A DNA stretch of 64,000 nt from Vulcanimicrobiota bacterium (GCA_003161435.1 PMOS01000012.1:186001-250000); one strand, 5' to 3'. Counted from the first letter of the stretch, positions 32,475 to 41,105 are shown. Notes: a model not told the origin generated them from the sequence alone. Translations and numbers: made by a program.

Positions 32475-32923
32475 CAGGCTTTGAGCAGCCCGAGCGTCGC
32501 GTTGCCGATCTGTCGGGATTCTTGGATCGCCGTGACGTTGGCCTCGTAGGCGCGCGAGGCGGCCATCATGTCGACCATCTCCTTGACGACGTCGACGTTG
32601 GGCATGTGGACGTAGCCGTTGGCGTCGGCGTCGGGATGACCGGGGTCGTAGACGAGCTTGTCGGGGCTCTGATCGTTCACGATCCCGACGACCTGGACGC
32701 CGGCGCTCGAGCGGGCCGGATCGGTCGGATCGTCGGTCGCCCCGGCGGCGGTCGGGGTCGGTTCGTTCTTCTGCGCGTAGACGACCAATTGGCGCTTGAA
32801 CGGGCCGCCTTCGGCCGTGCGCGTCGTGTTGACGTTGGCGATGTTGTTGGCGATGGTGTCCATCGCGAGGCGCTCGGCCGACAGACCGGACGCGCTGACC
32901 TCGATCGAGGTGTAAAATCCCAT
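32474..32923 (-). CDS. flgC: Proximal rod protein FlgC
   Basis: A 149-residue FlgC: YTSIEVSASGLSAERLAMDT, NNIANVNTTRTAEGGPFKRQ and the C-terminal PNVDVVKEMVDMMAASRAYE. It builds part of the proximal rod. The order flgB-flgC-fliE is conserved among flagellated bacteria. Confidence 0.96.
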   Translation of the reverse strand: MGFYTSIEVSASGLSAERLAMDTIANNIANVNTTRTAEGGPFKRQLVVYAQKNEPTPTAAGATDDPTDPARSSAGVQVVGIVNDQSPDKLVYDPGHPDADANGYVHMPNVDVVKEMVDMMAASRAYEANVTAIQESRQIGNATLGLLKA

Positions 32924-32927
32924 AGTC

Positions 32928-33353
32928 CTAGAAGTGCTCCTCGATCGATGCCTTGATCGCGGTGTACTGGGTCTGCAAGAGCTGCCCCATCGTTTGGGCG
33001 TAGGCCGAGTTGAGCGAGAGCTTCGCCATCTCTTGATCGACGTCGACGTTGGAGCCGTCGAGCCGCATCTGCTGCGTGTCGTCGACCGTCGTGGTGATCT
33101 TGAAGGTGCCCGCGTCCCGCGCCCCGTCCACCGGAATGTCGCGGTCAGAGGTCGTCACCAAGGCGAGGGCGTCGGAGTTCGGGTCCGGCGGCTCGGTCGC
33201 GGCCAGCGCGTCCTTGAACGAGACGTCGGCGCGCCGGAAGTTCGGCGTGTTGACGTTCGCGACGTTGTTGGCGATCGCGCCGTGCGCGGCGCCCGCGCCG
33301 TCCATCGCGTTCTTGAGCATGCCGACGGTCTGGCCGAAGAGAAAGTCGCCCAT
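32928..33353 (-). CDS. flgB: Proximal rod protein FlgB
   Basis: A 141-residue FlgB: MLKNAMDGAGAAHGAIANNV, ANVNTPNFRRADVSF, and the end NVDVDQEMAKLSLNSAYAQT. ATG 33353 is used; GTG 33362 lies three codons upstream and is also possible. A sigma-28-like sequence ends at 33363, immediately before the start. Confidence 0.93.
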   Translation of the reverse strand: MGDFLFGQTVGMLKNAMDGAGAAHGAIANNVANVNTPNFRRADVSFKDALAATEPPDPNSDALALVTTSDRDIPVDGARDAGTFKITTTVDDTQQMRLDGSNVDVDQEMAKLSLNSAYAQTMGQLLQTQYTAIKASIEEHF

Positions 33354-33362
33354 TCCCCTCAC

Positions 33363-33390
33363 CCATCGGCCGGCGGGCGGCCGTTCCTTA
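33363..33390 (-). promoter_or_regulatory. Possible near-leaderless promoter of flgB
   Basis: On the minus strand TAAGGAAC (33383-33390), 12 bases, GCCGATGG (33363-33370). The spacing equals that of the better promoters, but the first box is only partly conserved and includes the stop codon of the ABC gene. Transcription would begin within or just before the flgB start. Confidence 0.3.
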
Positions 33391-35115
33391 GCGAGCGAAC
33401 TGCGCGGCGTGCAAGTCGGCGTACGGACCGCCGGCGGCGATCAGGCTCTCGTGCGTGCCGGTTTCACGGACGGTGCCGGCCTCGATGTAGAGGATCTTGG
33501 TCGCGCGGCGGATCGTCGAGAGGCGGTGTGCGATGATCAGCGTCGTGCGGCCCGGCAACAGGCGGTCGAGCGCGTCTTCGATCAGGGCTTCGGAGTGCGA
33601 GTCGAGCGCACTGGTTGCCTCGTCGAGGATGAGGATGCGCGGGTCGCGCAGGATCGCGCGCGCGATCGCCAGGCGCTGGCGCTGGCCACCCGAGAGGCGG
33701 ATGCCGCGCTCGCCGACCAGCGTGCCGTAGCCGTCGGGGAGGCGCCGCACGAACTCGTCGGCGTTCGCCTCGAGCGCGGCGGCCACGATCTCGTCGTCGC
33801 GCGCCTCGAGCCGCCCATAGCGGATGTTGTCGGCGATCGTGCCGTTGAACAGCTGCGTCTCCTGCGGCACGATCGCGATCGCATTGCGCAGGTCGCCGAG
33901 CCGCACGTTCGCGATGTCGGTTCCATCGACGGTGATCCGCCCGCCCTCCGGCTCGTAAAAGCGCGGGACGAGGTTGACGATCGTGCTTTTCCCGGCGCCC
34001 GATGGACCGACCAGCGCGACGACCTCACCGTGCAGCATCTCGGCGGTGAAGTTGATCAGCACCGGGCGGCCTTCGTCGTAGGAGAAGGTCACGTTCTCGA
34101 AGCGGACGTCGCCGACGACCGCCGAGAGCGGCACGGCATCCGGCGGATCGTTCGGTTCGATGGGCAGGTCCAAGATGTCGAACACGCGGCCCGCACCGAC
34201 GAACGCGCGCGCGAAGTCCGCGAAGAAGATCGAGAACCGGTTCATCGGGTTGATCAGCAGGCCGGTCGCCGTCCAAAACCCCCATGCCGTCGCCGGGCTC
34301 AGCCGTCCGACCGATACTTCGCGTGCGGTGAGCGCGATGATCAGGCAGAGTGCGATCATCACGACCGTGGCCAGCACCGGGGCCTGCGTCTGGTTGAACT
34401 GCGTCACCTTCATGTACGCGCCGAAATAGCGCTCGTTCGCGGCTGCGAAGCGATCGCGCTCGAAGTCCTCGCGCCGGAACGCCTTGACGATCCGCTCGTT
34501 CTGGAGCACCTCGGTAAGGTTGCTCGAGAGATCGGCGATCCGTTCTTGTGCGCGCTTCGTTCCGGCCACGATCAACGCATTGAACTTGCTCACGACGAAC
34601 GCAATGACCGGCGCCGCGACGAACAACACGACCGCGAGAAACCAGTCGAGATAGAGCATGTACACGAGCGCCGCGACGAATGTCACGGTCACTTGGACGA
34701 ACTGCGGCAACGAGATCGAGATGGCGTCGGTCATGAGCCCGAGGTCCGACGTCATGCGCGCTTGGAGCTCGCCGGGACGCCAACGGTCGAAGTCGCGCAG
34801 CGGCATCCTCGCGATCCGCTCGAACATCCGCGCCCGAAAGGTCGCCACCATCCGCTGCCCGCTGAAAGCCGTGAGATACGCCTGGCCGTAGGCGGCGGCG
34901 TTCCCGACGATCTGCGAAACCAAGATCAACGCCACGACCAGCCCGAGGATGTCCCAGTGAGGATGCTCGACCAGCACGTCGCTCTGGAGGAACACCGCGA
35001 CCTGCGCCAACGTGAGCGGCGCAACGCCGGCGAGAACGCCGAGTAGCGACCCGACGATCAGCCGCGGGTAGAACGGGCGCGCCTCGCGGAGCAGTCGCCG
35101 AAGAGTCGGGTTCAC
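33388..35115 (-). CDS. ABC exporter, fused permease and ATPase (MsbA-like)
   Basis: A 575-residue half-transporter. Six membrane helices occupy residues about 20-310. The nucleotide-binding domain has Walker A GPSGAGKSTIVNL, the Q-loop, signature RLSGGQRQRLAIARA, Walker B ILILDEATSALD and the H-loop IIAHRLSTI. It should act as a homodimer in the inner membrane. The type covers lipid A, lipid and drug exporters; the substrate cannot be told. It is transcribed toward flgB with only a 34-base gap. Confidence 0.92.
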   Translation of the reverse strand: MNPTLRRLLREARPFYPRLIVGSLLGVLAGVAPLTLAQVAVFLQSDVLVEHPHWDILGLVVALILVSQIVGNAAAYGQAYLTAFSGQRMVATFRARMFERIARMPLRDFDRWRPGELQARMTSDLGLMTDAISISLPQFVQVTVTFVAALVYMLYLDWFLAVVLFVAAPVIAFVVSKFNALIVAGTKRAQERIADLSSNLTEVLQNERIVKAFRREDFERDRFAAANERYFGAYMKVTQFNQTQAPVLATVVMIALCLIIALTAREVSVGRLSPATAWGFWTATGLLINPMNRFSIFFADFARAFVGAGRVFDILDLPIEPNDPPDAVPLSAVVGDVRFENVTFSYDEGRPVLINFTAEMLHGEVVALVGPSGAGKSTIVNLVPRFYEPEGGRITVDGTDIANVRLGDLRNAIAIVPQETQLFNGTIADNIRYGRLEARDDEIVAAALEANADEFVRRLPDGYGTLVGERGIRLSGGQRQRLAIARAILRDPRILILDEATSALDSHSEALIEDALDRLLPGRTTLIIAHRLSTIRRATKILYIEAGTVRETGTHESLIAAGGPYADLHAAQFAR

Positions 35116-35187
35116 CGCGAAACCTTCGCCGTGGCTCGCAAGTACCTTGGGTGCGAGTTCACCAGCCGTGAGGTGGCCATCTCAATC

Positions 35188-35808
35188 GTGGATTGTTTCT
35201 TTCATAACGCCGTCCCGTCCGTCGCGCCGTGCCGCGGCTGCAAAAAGCCGATCTGCGCGAGCTGCCGCAACGAGAACGGCAACTGCCCGAGCTGTGTCCT
35301 GGCGGCGCGCATCGACGCCGCCCGGCAAACCAATGCGATCAACGGCGGCGTCGGTCCGTCATATGGGACCTACGCCGAACCTCCGCCCGGACCGGCCTAC
35401 TCGGCCGCACCTCCGCCGCCGCCCAGCCCACCGCCGCCGAGCGTGCAGCCCCAGGCAGCCGTCGCGAACTGCCGCCCGGAGACGCGCGCGCTCGTCGCCC
35501 TGAGCTACCCGTTCTGGCCGCTGGCGCTGCTGGCGCTGCTGGATTCGAAGGGCTCGCTCTTCGTACGTCGTCAAGCCTGGCAAGCACTCGGCTTCAACGC
35601 CGGTATGTTCGGTCTGTCGGCCTTCCTGTCGGCGGCGGTTTCGATCCCGTTGCTCGGATTCTCGGTCTGGCCGCTGCTGACGTTCATCGCCCCGATCTGG
35701 GTCGTTGCCGACGTGATCTACGCCATCAAAGTATGGCAGGGCGATGACGTCAACGTTCCGATCGTCAGCGACTGGGTCGATGCGCGGCTCCCCGCCCAGA
35801 CCGGCTAA
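35188..35808 (+). CDS. Zinc-binding N terminus plus membrane domain (DUF4870-like)
   Basis: The protein begins with a B-box-like zinc-binding motif: Cys and His in MDCFFHNAVPS, then CRGCKKPICASC and CPSC. A Pro/Ala/Tyr-rich linker follows. The C-terminal part has two or three hydrophobic helices (ALVALSYPFWPLALLALLDS, FNAGMFGLSAFLSAAV and VWPLLTFIAPIWVVADVIYA), as in DUF4870/TIC20-like proteins. GTG 35188 places the zinc motif at the N terminus; GTG 35131 or 35173 would add residues without recognised features. Function unknown. Confidence 0.75.
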   Translation: MDCFFHNAVPSVAPCRGCKKPICASCRNENGNCPSCVLAARIDAARQTNAINGGVGPSYGTYAEPPPGPAYSAAPPPPPSPPPPSVQPQAAVANCRPETRALVALSYPFWPLALLALLDSKGSLFVRRQAWQALGFNAGMFGLSAFLSAAVSIPLLGFSVWPLLTFIAPIWVVADVIYAIKVWQGDDVNVPIVSDWVDARLPAQTG

Positions 35809-35815
35809 CCCTCGA

Positions 35816-37246
35816 TCAACGCGAGGCGGTCTGCCCTCGCGCGCTGCCCACCCAGGTTTCGACCTCGTCGGCGGCGCGCGGGATCGCCGCTGAGAGCACC
35901 TCGACCCCGCTCTCGGTGATCAGCACGTCGTCCTCGATCCGTACGCCGATCCCGCGATAGCGCGCCGGCACGGTCAAATCGTCGAGCTGGAAGTAGAGTC
36001 CCGGCTCGACCGTGAGTACCATTCCCGTTCGCAGCTGACCGAACTTGTACGTCTCGGCGCGTGCGGCCGCGCAGTCGTGCACGTCGATTCCCAGCATGTG
36101 GCTGACGTTGTGCAGCGAGTAACGCTTGTAGAACAGGTTCTCGTCGCGCAGCGCCTCCTCGGCCGACGCGAGGATCCCGAGCTCTTGCAGGCCGTGCGCG
36201 AGGACGTGCATCGCCGCACGGTTCGGGTCGAGGAAATCGTTGCCGGGCTTGCACTCCGCCAGCGCAGCCTCTTGCGCCGCCAAGACGAGGTCGTAGACCG
36301 TGCGCTGCTCGGGCGTGAAGCGCCCGCTGATCGGCAGCGTGCGCGTGACGTCGGCCGTGTACAACGTCTCGGCTTCGACCCCGGCGTCGAGCAGCAAGAG
36401 CTCGTTCTCGCCGATGCGGCGATCGTTGCGGGTCCAGTGCAGCGTGCACGCGTCGGGGCCGCTGGCGGCGATCGTGTTGTAACCGACGCCGTTACCGTCG
36501 ATGCGCGCCCGCAGGTTGAACACCCCTTCGACGGCGCGCTCGGTCTGCGCGCCCGGCAGGGAGCGCACCACATCGTCGAAGCCACGGTGCGTCGCGGCGA
36601 TCGCTCGCCGGAGCTCGCGGATCTCGAGCTCGTCCTTGATCAGGCGCATCTCGGAGAGCGCGGCGGCGAGCTCGGCGTCACGCTCGGCTTGCTCGGGCAA
36701 CGCCGCGTCGAGTGCCGGATCGATCCCGCGCCGCACGCGGTACGCTCCGTGCGCGAGCGCAGAGGCGATGTCGTGCGCGAGCGCCGCGAGCGGTTTGGTC
36801 GCGATCGCGTAGCGTTCTGCAGTCTGTTCGACGCCAAGACGTGGCCCGACCCACAGCTCGCCTTTGGCGCGGTCGGTGAAGAACGCTGCGTCGGTCTTGC
36901 CGGGATTCGGCTCGCAGTAGAGCGTCGCGGCGTGGACGTCGCCGTCGGGGACCAACACCAGCACGTTGTCGGGCTCGACGTTCCCGGTGAGATAATAGAA
37001 GTCCGTACCGGGCCTGAACGGATATACCGTATCGTTGGCGCGGGTCTTCTCGTGCCCGGTCGGCACGATGAGCGTCTGACCCGGGAACGCGCGCGAGAGC
37101 GCGTCGCGCCGCGCGGCAAAACGGTCGGCGCCCTCGATCGGCGAAACCGGCGTGCGGGGCGGCGTCGCCCAGCCGCTGGTCATGAAGCGAAGCAGGTTCT
37201 CCGGGTTCGCGCCGTCGTGCGCCGCCCGCGCGGATTGGTCGCTCAT
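35816..37246 (-). CDS. pepP: Xaa-Pro aminopeptidase (peptidase M24)
   Basis: A 476-residue aminopeptidase P. The N-terminal creatinase-like domain has PFRPGTDFYYLTGNVEPDNV. The catalytic pita-bread domain shows the metal ligands: LLLLDAGVEAETLYTADVTR (two Asp), HNVSHMLGIDVHD (His), TVEPGLYF (Glu) and IGVRIEDDVL (Glu). It removes N-terminal residues before proline, with manganese usually bound. Start is the ATG at 37246; the longer frame upstream overlaps the photolyase gene in another frame and is not real. Confidence 0.94.
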   Translation of the reverse strand: MSDQSARAAHDGANPENLLRFMTSGWATPPRTPVSPIEGADRFAARRDALSRAFPGQTLIVPTGHEKTRANDTVYPFRPGTDFYYLTGNVEPDNVLVLVPDGDVHAATLYCEPNPGKTDAAFFTDRAKGELWVGPRLGVEQTAERYAIATKPLAALAHDIASALAHGAYRVRRGIDPALDAALPEQAERDAELAAALSEMRLIKDELEIRELRRAIAATHRGFDDVVRSLPGAQTERAVEGVFNLRARIDGNGVGYNTIAASGPDACTLHWTRNDRRIGENELLLLDAGVEAETLYTADVTRTLPISGRFTPEQRTVYDLVLAAQEAALAECKPGNDFLDPNRAAMHVLAHGLQELGILASAEEALRDENLFYKRYSLHNVSHMLGIDVHDCAAARAETYKFGQLRTGMVLTVEPGLYFQLDDLTVPARYRGIGVRIEDDVLITESGVEVLSAAIPRAADEVETWVGSARGQTASR

Positions 37247-37289
37247 ATCGATGGTTTCGGCGTTTCCCACGCCGGCGCCCGCGCCGCGA

Positions 37290-38714
37290 TCAAGCCGGCG
37301 CGCGCACCTCGCGGGCGTAACGCTCGAGGAACGCCCGCGCCACGCTCTCATGGTCGACGATCGGCGCGGGATACGACCGCGGGCCGAACAGCGCCAGCTG
37401 CAACTGCGCTTCGCCGTATCCGGCCTCGGCTTCGAACAGCGCCGCGTCGGACAGCCCCGCGAGCTCCGGGATCCATTGCCGAACGTAGGCCGTCGAGGGA
37501 TCGAATCGCCGCGCCTGTTTGCGCGGATTGTAGATGCGCGGGTACGCCGCCAGATCGGCACCGACGCCGGCGATCCACTGCCAGTTGCCGGCGGCCAGCG
37601 CCGGCTCGTCCTCGGTGAGCTCGCGATCCCACTCGTCACGCCCGACTCGCCAGTCCACACCCAAGTCGAAGCACAAGAACGACGCTGCGATCGCGCGCAC
37701 GCGCGGGTGCATCCAACCGGTCGCGCGCAGCTCGCGGATCCCGGCATCCACCAGCGGATAGCCCGTACGCCCGCTGCGCCATGCGTCGAGTTGCGGGTGC
37801 GTGCGCGCAAAGGTGAAGCCGCGCATCTTGACTTGCAGTGGCTCCTCGGTCAGCGACTCGTTGTACCATGCGAGCTGCAAGAAGAAGTCACGTTGCGCGA
37901 GCGAGCGCAAGTAGAGTTTGAGGGACGTGCGTTCTTCCACCAGCAGGAACGGGTCGCCGGCGCGTTCGCACGTCGCGCGCACGACCTCGCGCGCGGCGAT
38001 CGTGCCGAACGACAGCGCCGCCGACAACCGCGACGTCTCCGCCAGGGCCGGAACATTACGGGCCGCGCCGTATTGCAGCGCCGGCCCGGCCAGGAACGCG
38101 GTCAGCTTGGCGCGCGCCGCGTCTTCGCCGACCGCTTCGTCGACGGTCGCGTGCGAGCCGAACTCTTCGGGAAACGGGAGCGGCTCGCTGGCGATCTCGA
38201 CCGCGGCGAACGTCGCGCTCGCGGCACCTTCGACCGGGATCAGCGTGCGCCAACGCGCGTGATACGGCACGAACGAGCGGTATCCGTCACCGCGGTGGTG
38301 CGCGGCCGCCGAATCCTCGGGCGGTACGGCGAGCGCGTCGTGGACGGGCACCGCGCGCAGGCCGCCCTCCTCGAGCGTCGACTGCAGCTCGCGGTCCTGC
38401 CGCACGCTCTTCGCGTCGTATCTGCAGCTCCACCCGACGGCCGACGCGCCGACTGCGCGCGCCAGCGCGCGCAGCACCGGTCCGGGATTTCCGCGTCGCA
38501 CGATCAGGGCGGTTCCACGTGCGCGCAACGCTTCGTCGAGCGCGCGCACCGCGGCGCAATAGTATGCGGCGCGTCGCGGCGAGCGGCGCAGGCGGCTCGC
38601 TGAGGCGCTGTCGATCACGTGCACCGGCACGATTGCACCGTGTCGCGCCACGGCAGCCAGCCCGGCGTGATCGCTCAGGCGAAGGTCGCGGCCAAAGGCG
38701 AATACGGCCCGCAC
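37290..38714 (-). CDS. phrB: Deoxyribodipyrimidine photolyase
   Basis: A 474-residue class I photolyase/cryptochrome. Motifs include the N-terminal photolyase domain (AVFAFGRDLRLSDHAGL), the FAD-binding region RTGYPLVDAGIRELRATGWM, VRAIAASFLCFDLGVDWRVG and the end of the FAD domain WQWIAGVGADLAAYPRIYNP. It repairs UV dimers with light. The GTG at 38714 gives a normal start; the ORF continues upstream through the cytochrome gene in another frame. It follows the cytochrome c gene by 23 bases and might be co-transcribed. Confidence 0.93.
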   Translation of the reverse strand: MRAVFAFGRDLRLSDHAGLAAVARHGAIVPVHVIDSASASRLRRSPRRAAYYCAAVRALDEALRARGTALIVRRGNPGPVLRALARAVGASAVGWSCRYDAKSVRQDRELQSTLEEGGLRAVPVHDALAVPPEDSAAAHHRGDGYRSFVPYHARWRTLIPVEGAASATFAAVEIASEPLPFPEEFGSHATVDEAVGEDAARAKLTAFLAGPALQYGAARNVPALAETSRLSAALSFGTIAAREVVRATCERAGDPFLLVEERTSLKLYLRSLAQRDFFLQLAWYNESLTEEPLQVKMRGFTFARTHPQLDAWRSGRTGYPLVDAGIRELRATGWMHPRVRAIAASFLCFDLGVDWRVGRDEWDRELTEDEPALAAGNWQWIAGVGADLAAYPRIYNPRKQARRFDPSTAYVRQWIPELAGLSDAALFEAEAGYGEAQLQLALFGPRSYPAPIVDHESVARAFLERYAREVRAPA

Positions 38715-38737
38715 CGAAGCGACGCCGTCGCTAGTCT

Positions 38738-39139
38738 CTACAGGCTCTGGACGTAAGCGGCGACGTCCTGCACATCCTTGTCGTTGAGCGGAGACGGCCA
38801 CAGCTTGGGCATCGGCGGCGTCGGATTGTGAATCCACGCAATCGTCTGGTCGTAGTTCTTGCGGCTCTTCTCGTTCTTGAGCGAAGGTCCGACGCCGCCT
38901 TCCGTACCCGTAGCACCGTGGCAGCTCGCGCAGTTCGCGGCGAAGATGGTCTTTCCACGCGCCGGGTCGCCTTGCGCAGCCACGCCGCTCTTCGACGACG
39001 CAGCAGCGGTGGTCGATGTCGCGCCGGACGCCGACGTCGTCGTGCTCGTGGTCGACTGATCGCTTCCCTTCGAGCAACCCGCGGCGATGAGCATCGCGAT
39101 CGCACCGGTTGCCAGAATCGCTACAGGCTTGGAAGGCAT
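38738..39139 (-). CDS. Small lipoprotein cytochrome c
   Basis: A 133-residue protein with a lipoprotein signal (ILATGAIAMLIAAGCSKGSD, lipobox AAGC), a Ser/Thr-rich tether, and one haem c domain: CASCH near residue 76 and the axial ligand methionine in NPTPPMPKLWPSPL. The end KDVQDVAAYVQSL is typical of class I cytochromes c. It should be an electron carrier anchored at the membrane. ATG 39139 has AAAGGAG four bases upstream; the upstream in-frame extension is not used. Confidence 0.92.
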   Translation of the reverse strand: MPSKPVAILATGAIAMLIAAGCSKGSDQSTTSTTTSASGATSTTAAASSKSGVAAQGDPARGKTIFAANCASCHGATGTEGGVGPSLKNEKSRKNYDQTIAWIHNPTPPMPKLWPSPLNDKDVQDVAAYVQSL

Positions 39140-39200
39140 GGGACTCCTTTCTCGGGGCGCAGGGACGGTCCCCACCTCGCTGCCGACTCACTCCCCGACG

Positions 39201-39232
39201 GGAGAACGTTCTCCTCTGTTCGTACAACGAAC
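39201..39232. promoter_or_regulatory. Two adjacent palindromes in a divergent promoter region
   Basis: GGAGAACGTTCTCC (39201-39214) is a perfect 14-base palindrome. GTTCGT-ACA-ACGAAC (39218-39232) is a second dyad with a three-base centre. Both contain GAAC/GTTC half sites. They lie between the divergent cytochrome c and acetyltransferase genes and end just before the latter's start codon, a good place for repressor binding. Confidence 0.5.
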
Positions 39233-39235
39233 CGC

Positions 39236-39727
39236 GTGAGCCGGGTCTTCATCCGATACGCGTTGCCGCGCGACGCCGACCGGCTCGTCGCCGATGGTGT
39301 CGTCGGCGGCGGCCCGAGGCCGACCGGTGAGCCGTGGCCGGCGCGCGTCCAGAAGTGGCTTTCGGAACAGCAGGCAGGGCGCCGCCTGATCCTCGTCGCC
39401 GAAGATGTTTCCGGACTGCTCGGCACCGTTCAACTCGTGTTTCGTTTCCCGGTCGGCTACGTCGATCCCGAGGCGGCGAACGGCGTCGACATCGCGATGG
39501 TCGAGGCGCTCAAGACGCGCACCGATGCGCCGCCCGGCGTCGCGAACCAGCTGATCACCGATGTTCAGAACATTGCGCGCAAACGGGGGGTGAAGACGTT
39601 GACCTTTTTGTTGCAGATGGGGGACAATCGGGGAATTGCTCAGGCGAAGTCTTGGGGGTTTGAGGAGTTTCGTATCATGCCTGAGCAGGGGCGGATGCTG
39701 GCGTTCTTTCGCAAGTCGATCGAGTAG
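39236..39727 (+). CDS. GNAT-type N-acetyltransferase
   Basis: A 163-residue protein with a GNAT fold pattern: IRYALPRDADRL, RRLILVAEDVSGLLGTVQLV, a C-terminal NQLITDVQNIARKRGVKTLT and the final DNRGIAQAKSWGFEEF, where a neighbour-strand motif usually reads LY.. GF. The canonical acetyl-CoA loop (Q/RxxGxG/A) is degenerate, with PPGVANQL in its place. Start is GTG 39236, directly after two palindromes. The substrate is unknown. Confidence 0.78.
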   Translation: MSRVFIRYALPRDADRLVADGVVGGGPRPTGEPWPARVQKWLSEQQAGRRLILVAEDVSGLLGTVQLVFRFPVGYVDPEAANGVDIAMVEALKTRTDAPPGVANQLITDVQNIARKRGVKTLTFLLQMGDNRGIAQAKSWGFEEFRIMPEQGRMLAFFRKSIE

Positions 39728-39738
39728 AGCGTAGTCGC

Positions 39739-39877
39739 CGGGAGGCGCGTATGGTTGCGGTGGGGACGCTCGCTGCGCGCAATCCGTTGCGCTTCGCTCA
39801 CTCGGTTCTCCGCTCGCTCTCGCCTTCCAGGCTCCGCTCGCTGCGAAACGCCCCTCCGCAACCATACGCGCCTCCCG
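39739..39877. repeat. Long palindromic element, copy C
   Basis: The outer 22 bases (39739-39760) are a perfect inverted repeat of 39856-39877. The core CGGTTCTCCGCTCGCTCTCG and CTGCGAAACG match copy B, but the arms (GGAGGCGCGTATGGTTGCGG type) are unlike those of A and B. It lies between the convergent acetyltransferase and moaA genes. Confidence 0.9.
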
Positions 39878-39968
39878 ACGACATGGTGATAATGCGTTCT
39901 TCTCAATGACGTCAACAGTGGTGGGGTGGCAGGACGGTGGCGGACACCACACCCGTTGACAGCGCGAT

Positions 39969-39993
39969 GTCATCCCGAGCTTGTCGAGGGATG
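39969..39993. repeat. Copy of short interspersed repeat
   Basis: GTCATCCCGAGCTTGTCGAG with GGATGA resembles the repeat at 7186-7209. It is in the gap after copy C of the long palindromic element and before the moaA stop codon. Confidence 0.6.
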
Positions 39994-40024
39994 AACGCTC
40001 GGGTCTTGGGCTTAGCGCAGGCTG

Positions 40025-41038
40025 TTAGCCGCCGATTTCGGAGAAGGCTCGCATTTGGCTGGAGGCTTCGCCGAGTTGCAGGTGGTGGCGCTCGGGTTTG
40101 ATGTGCATCGAGTTGCGGAGGATCGATTCAATCGCGGCTTGGCCGCCGCCGGTGCGCAGCGGGGTGCGCAGGTCGATCATGTTGTCGCCGAACAGGCAGA
40201 GTTTGAGGCGGCCGTCGGCGGAGAGGCGCACGCGGTTGCAGGTTTCGCAGTAGTCGTGCGCGAGCGGCGAGATCACGCCGACGGTGCCGGGGGCGTCGTC
40301 GTAGGCAAAGGTTCGCGCGGGGCCGTTGCCGTGCGGGTTGGGGACGGCGTGCAGCGCGCCGACGGTTCCGAGACGTTCGAGCACTTCGTCGGATGAGATC
40401 CAGGTGTTGCGCTGGAGATCGACGTTCTCGGTCACCGGCATCACTTCGATGAAACGGATGTGAACGGCGCGCTTGCGCGTCAGCTCGGCGAAGGCTTCGA
40501 TCTCATCGTCGTTCGTGCCCCGCATCAGCACGCAGTTGATCTTCACCGGCCCTAGGCCCGCGGCGATCGCGGCGTCGATCCCGGCCAGCGTGCGGGCGAG
40601 GCCTGGGCGGCGGGCGATCGCCGTGAAGCGCTCGTCCTGCAGCGTGTCGAGGGAGACATTCACCCGGCGCAGGCCGGCTGCGGCCAGCGCCGGCGCTTGG
40701 TCGGCGAGCAGCAGTCCGTTGGTCGAGAGCGCGATGTCGTCGATCCCGGGGATCGCGGCGATCATGGCGACGAGGCGGTCGAGGTTGCGGCGGATCAGCG
40801 GCTCGCCGCCGGTCAGGCGGATGCTGCGAACGCCGATGCGCGCGGCCGCCCGGACGATCTCGGCGACCTCCTCGTAGCTCAGGACGTCGGGTTTGGGGAT
40901 CCACGGCAGCCCTGCCTCGGGCATGCAGTAGACGCAGCGCAAATTGCAGCGATCGGTCACCGAGACGCGCAGATACGTGATCGGGCGCCGGAAGGCGTCG
41001 ACCAGCGGCTCCGCCACCGTCTCGATCAGATCGATCAT
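40025..41038 (-). CDS. moaA: GTP 3',8-cyclase MoaA
   Basis: A 337-residue radical SAM enzyme. The N-terminal cluster motif is DRCNLRCVYC, the C-terminal 4Fe-4S cluster motif CETCNRVRLSADGRLKLC, and the protein ends in the functional GG. LTGGEPLIR is the SAM-binding GGE motif. MoaA converts GTP to 3',8-cyclo-GTP, the first step of molybdenum cofactor synthesis. moaE, moaD and moeB are 5-7 kb away on the same strand; moaC is not in the window. Confidence 0.97.
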   Translation of the reverse strand: MIDLIETVAEPLVDAFRRPITYLRVSVTDRCNLRCVYCMPEAGLPWIPKPDVLSYEEVAEIVRAAARIGVRSIRLTGGEPLIRRNLDRLVAMIAAIPGIDDIALSTNGLLLADQAPALAAAGLRRVNVSLDTLQDERFTAIARRPGLARTLAGIDAAIAAGLGPVKINCVLMRGTNDDEIEAFAELTRKRAVHIRFIEVMPVTENVDLQRNTWISSDEVLERLGTVGALHAVPNPHGNGPARTFAYDDAPGTVGVISPLAHDYCETCNRVRLSADGRLKLCLFGDNMIDLRTPLRTGGGQAAIESILRNSMHIKPERHHLQLGEASSQMRAFSEIGG

Positions 41039-41105
41039 CGCCTTATGGTTCCCCGGATTCGGCCCAGGTCCCGGTTCGACGGCAAAGGCGGCGACCACCC
41101 CGGGC

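Noticed and set aside
33145-33366. Antisense and alternate-frame ORFs such as the one in flgB, and many others across the window
   Set aside because: The high GC content opens long shadow frames. They are Arg/Pro/Ala-rich, lack motifs and overlap well-supported genes.
39201-39214. LexA-type operator at GGAGAACGTTCTCC, which would suit the photolyase gene
   Set aside because: Known LexA boxes of the GAAC-N4-GTTC type have a four-base spacer, which is absent here; the palindrome is reported only as an unassigned operator candidate.
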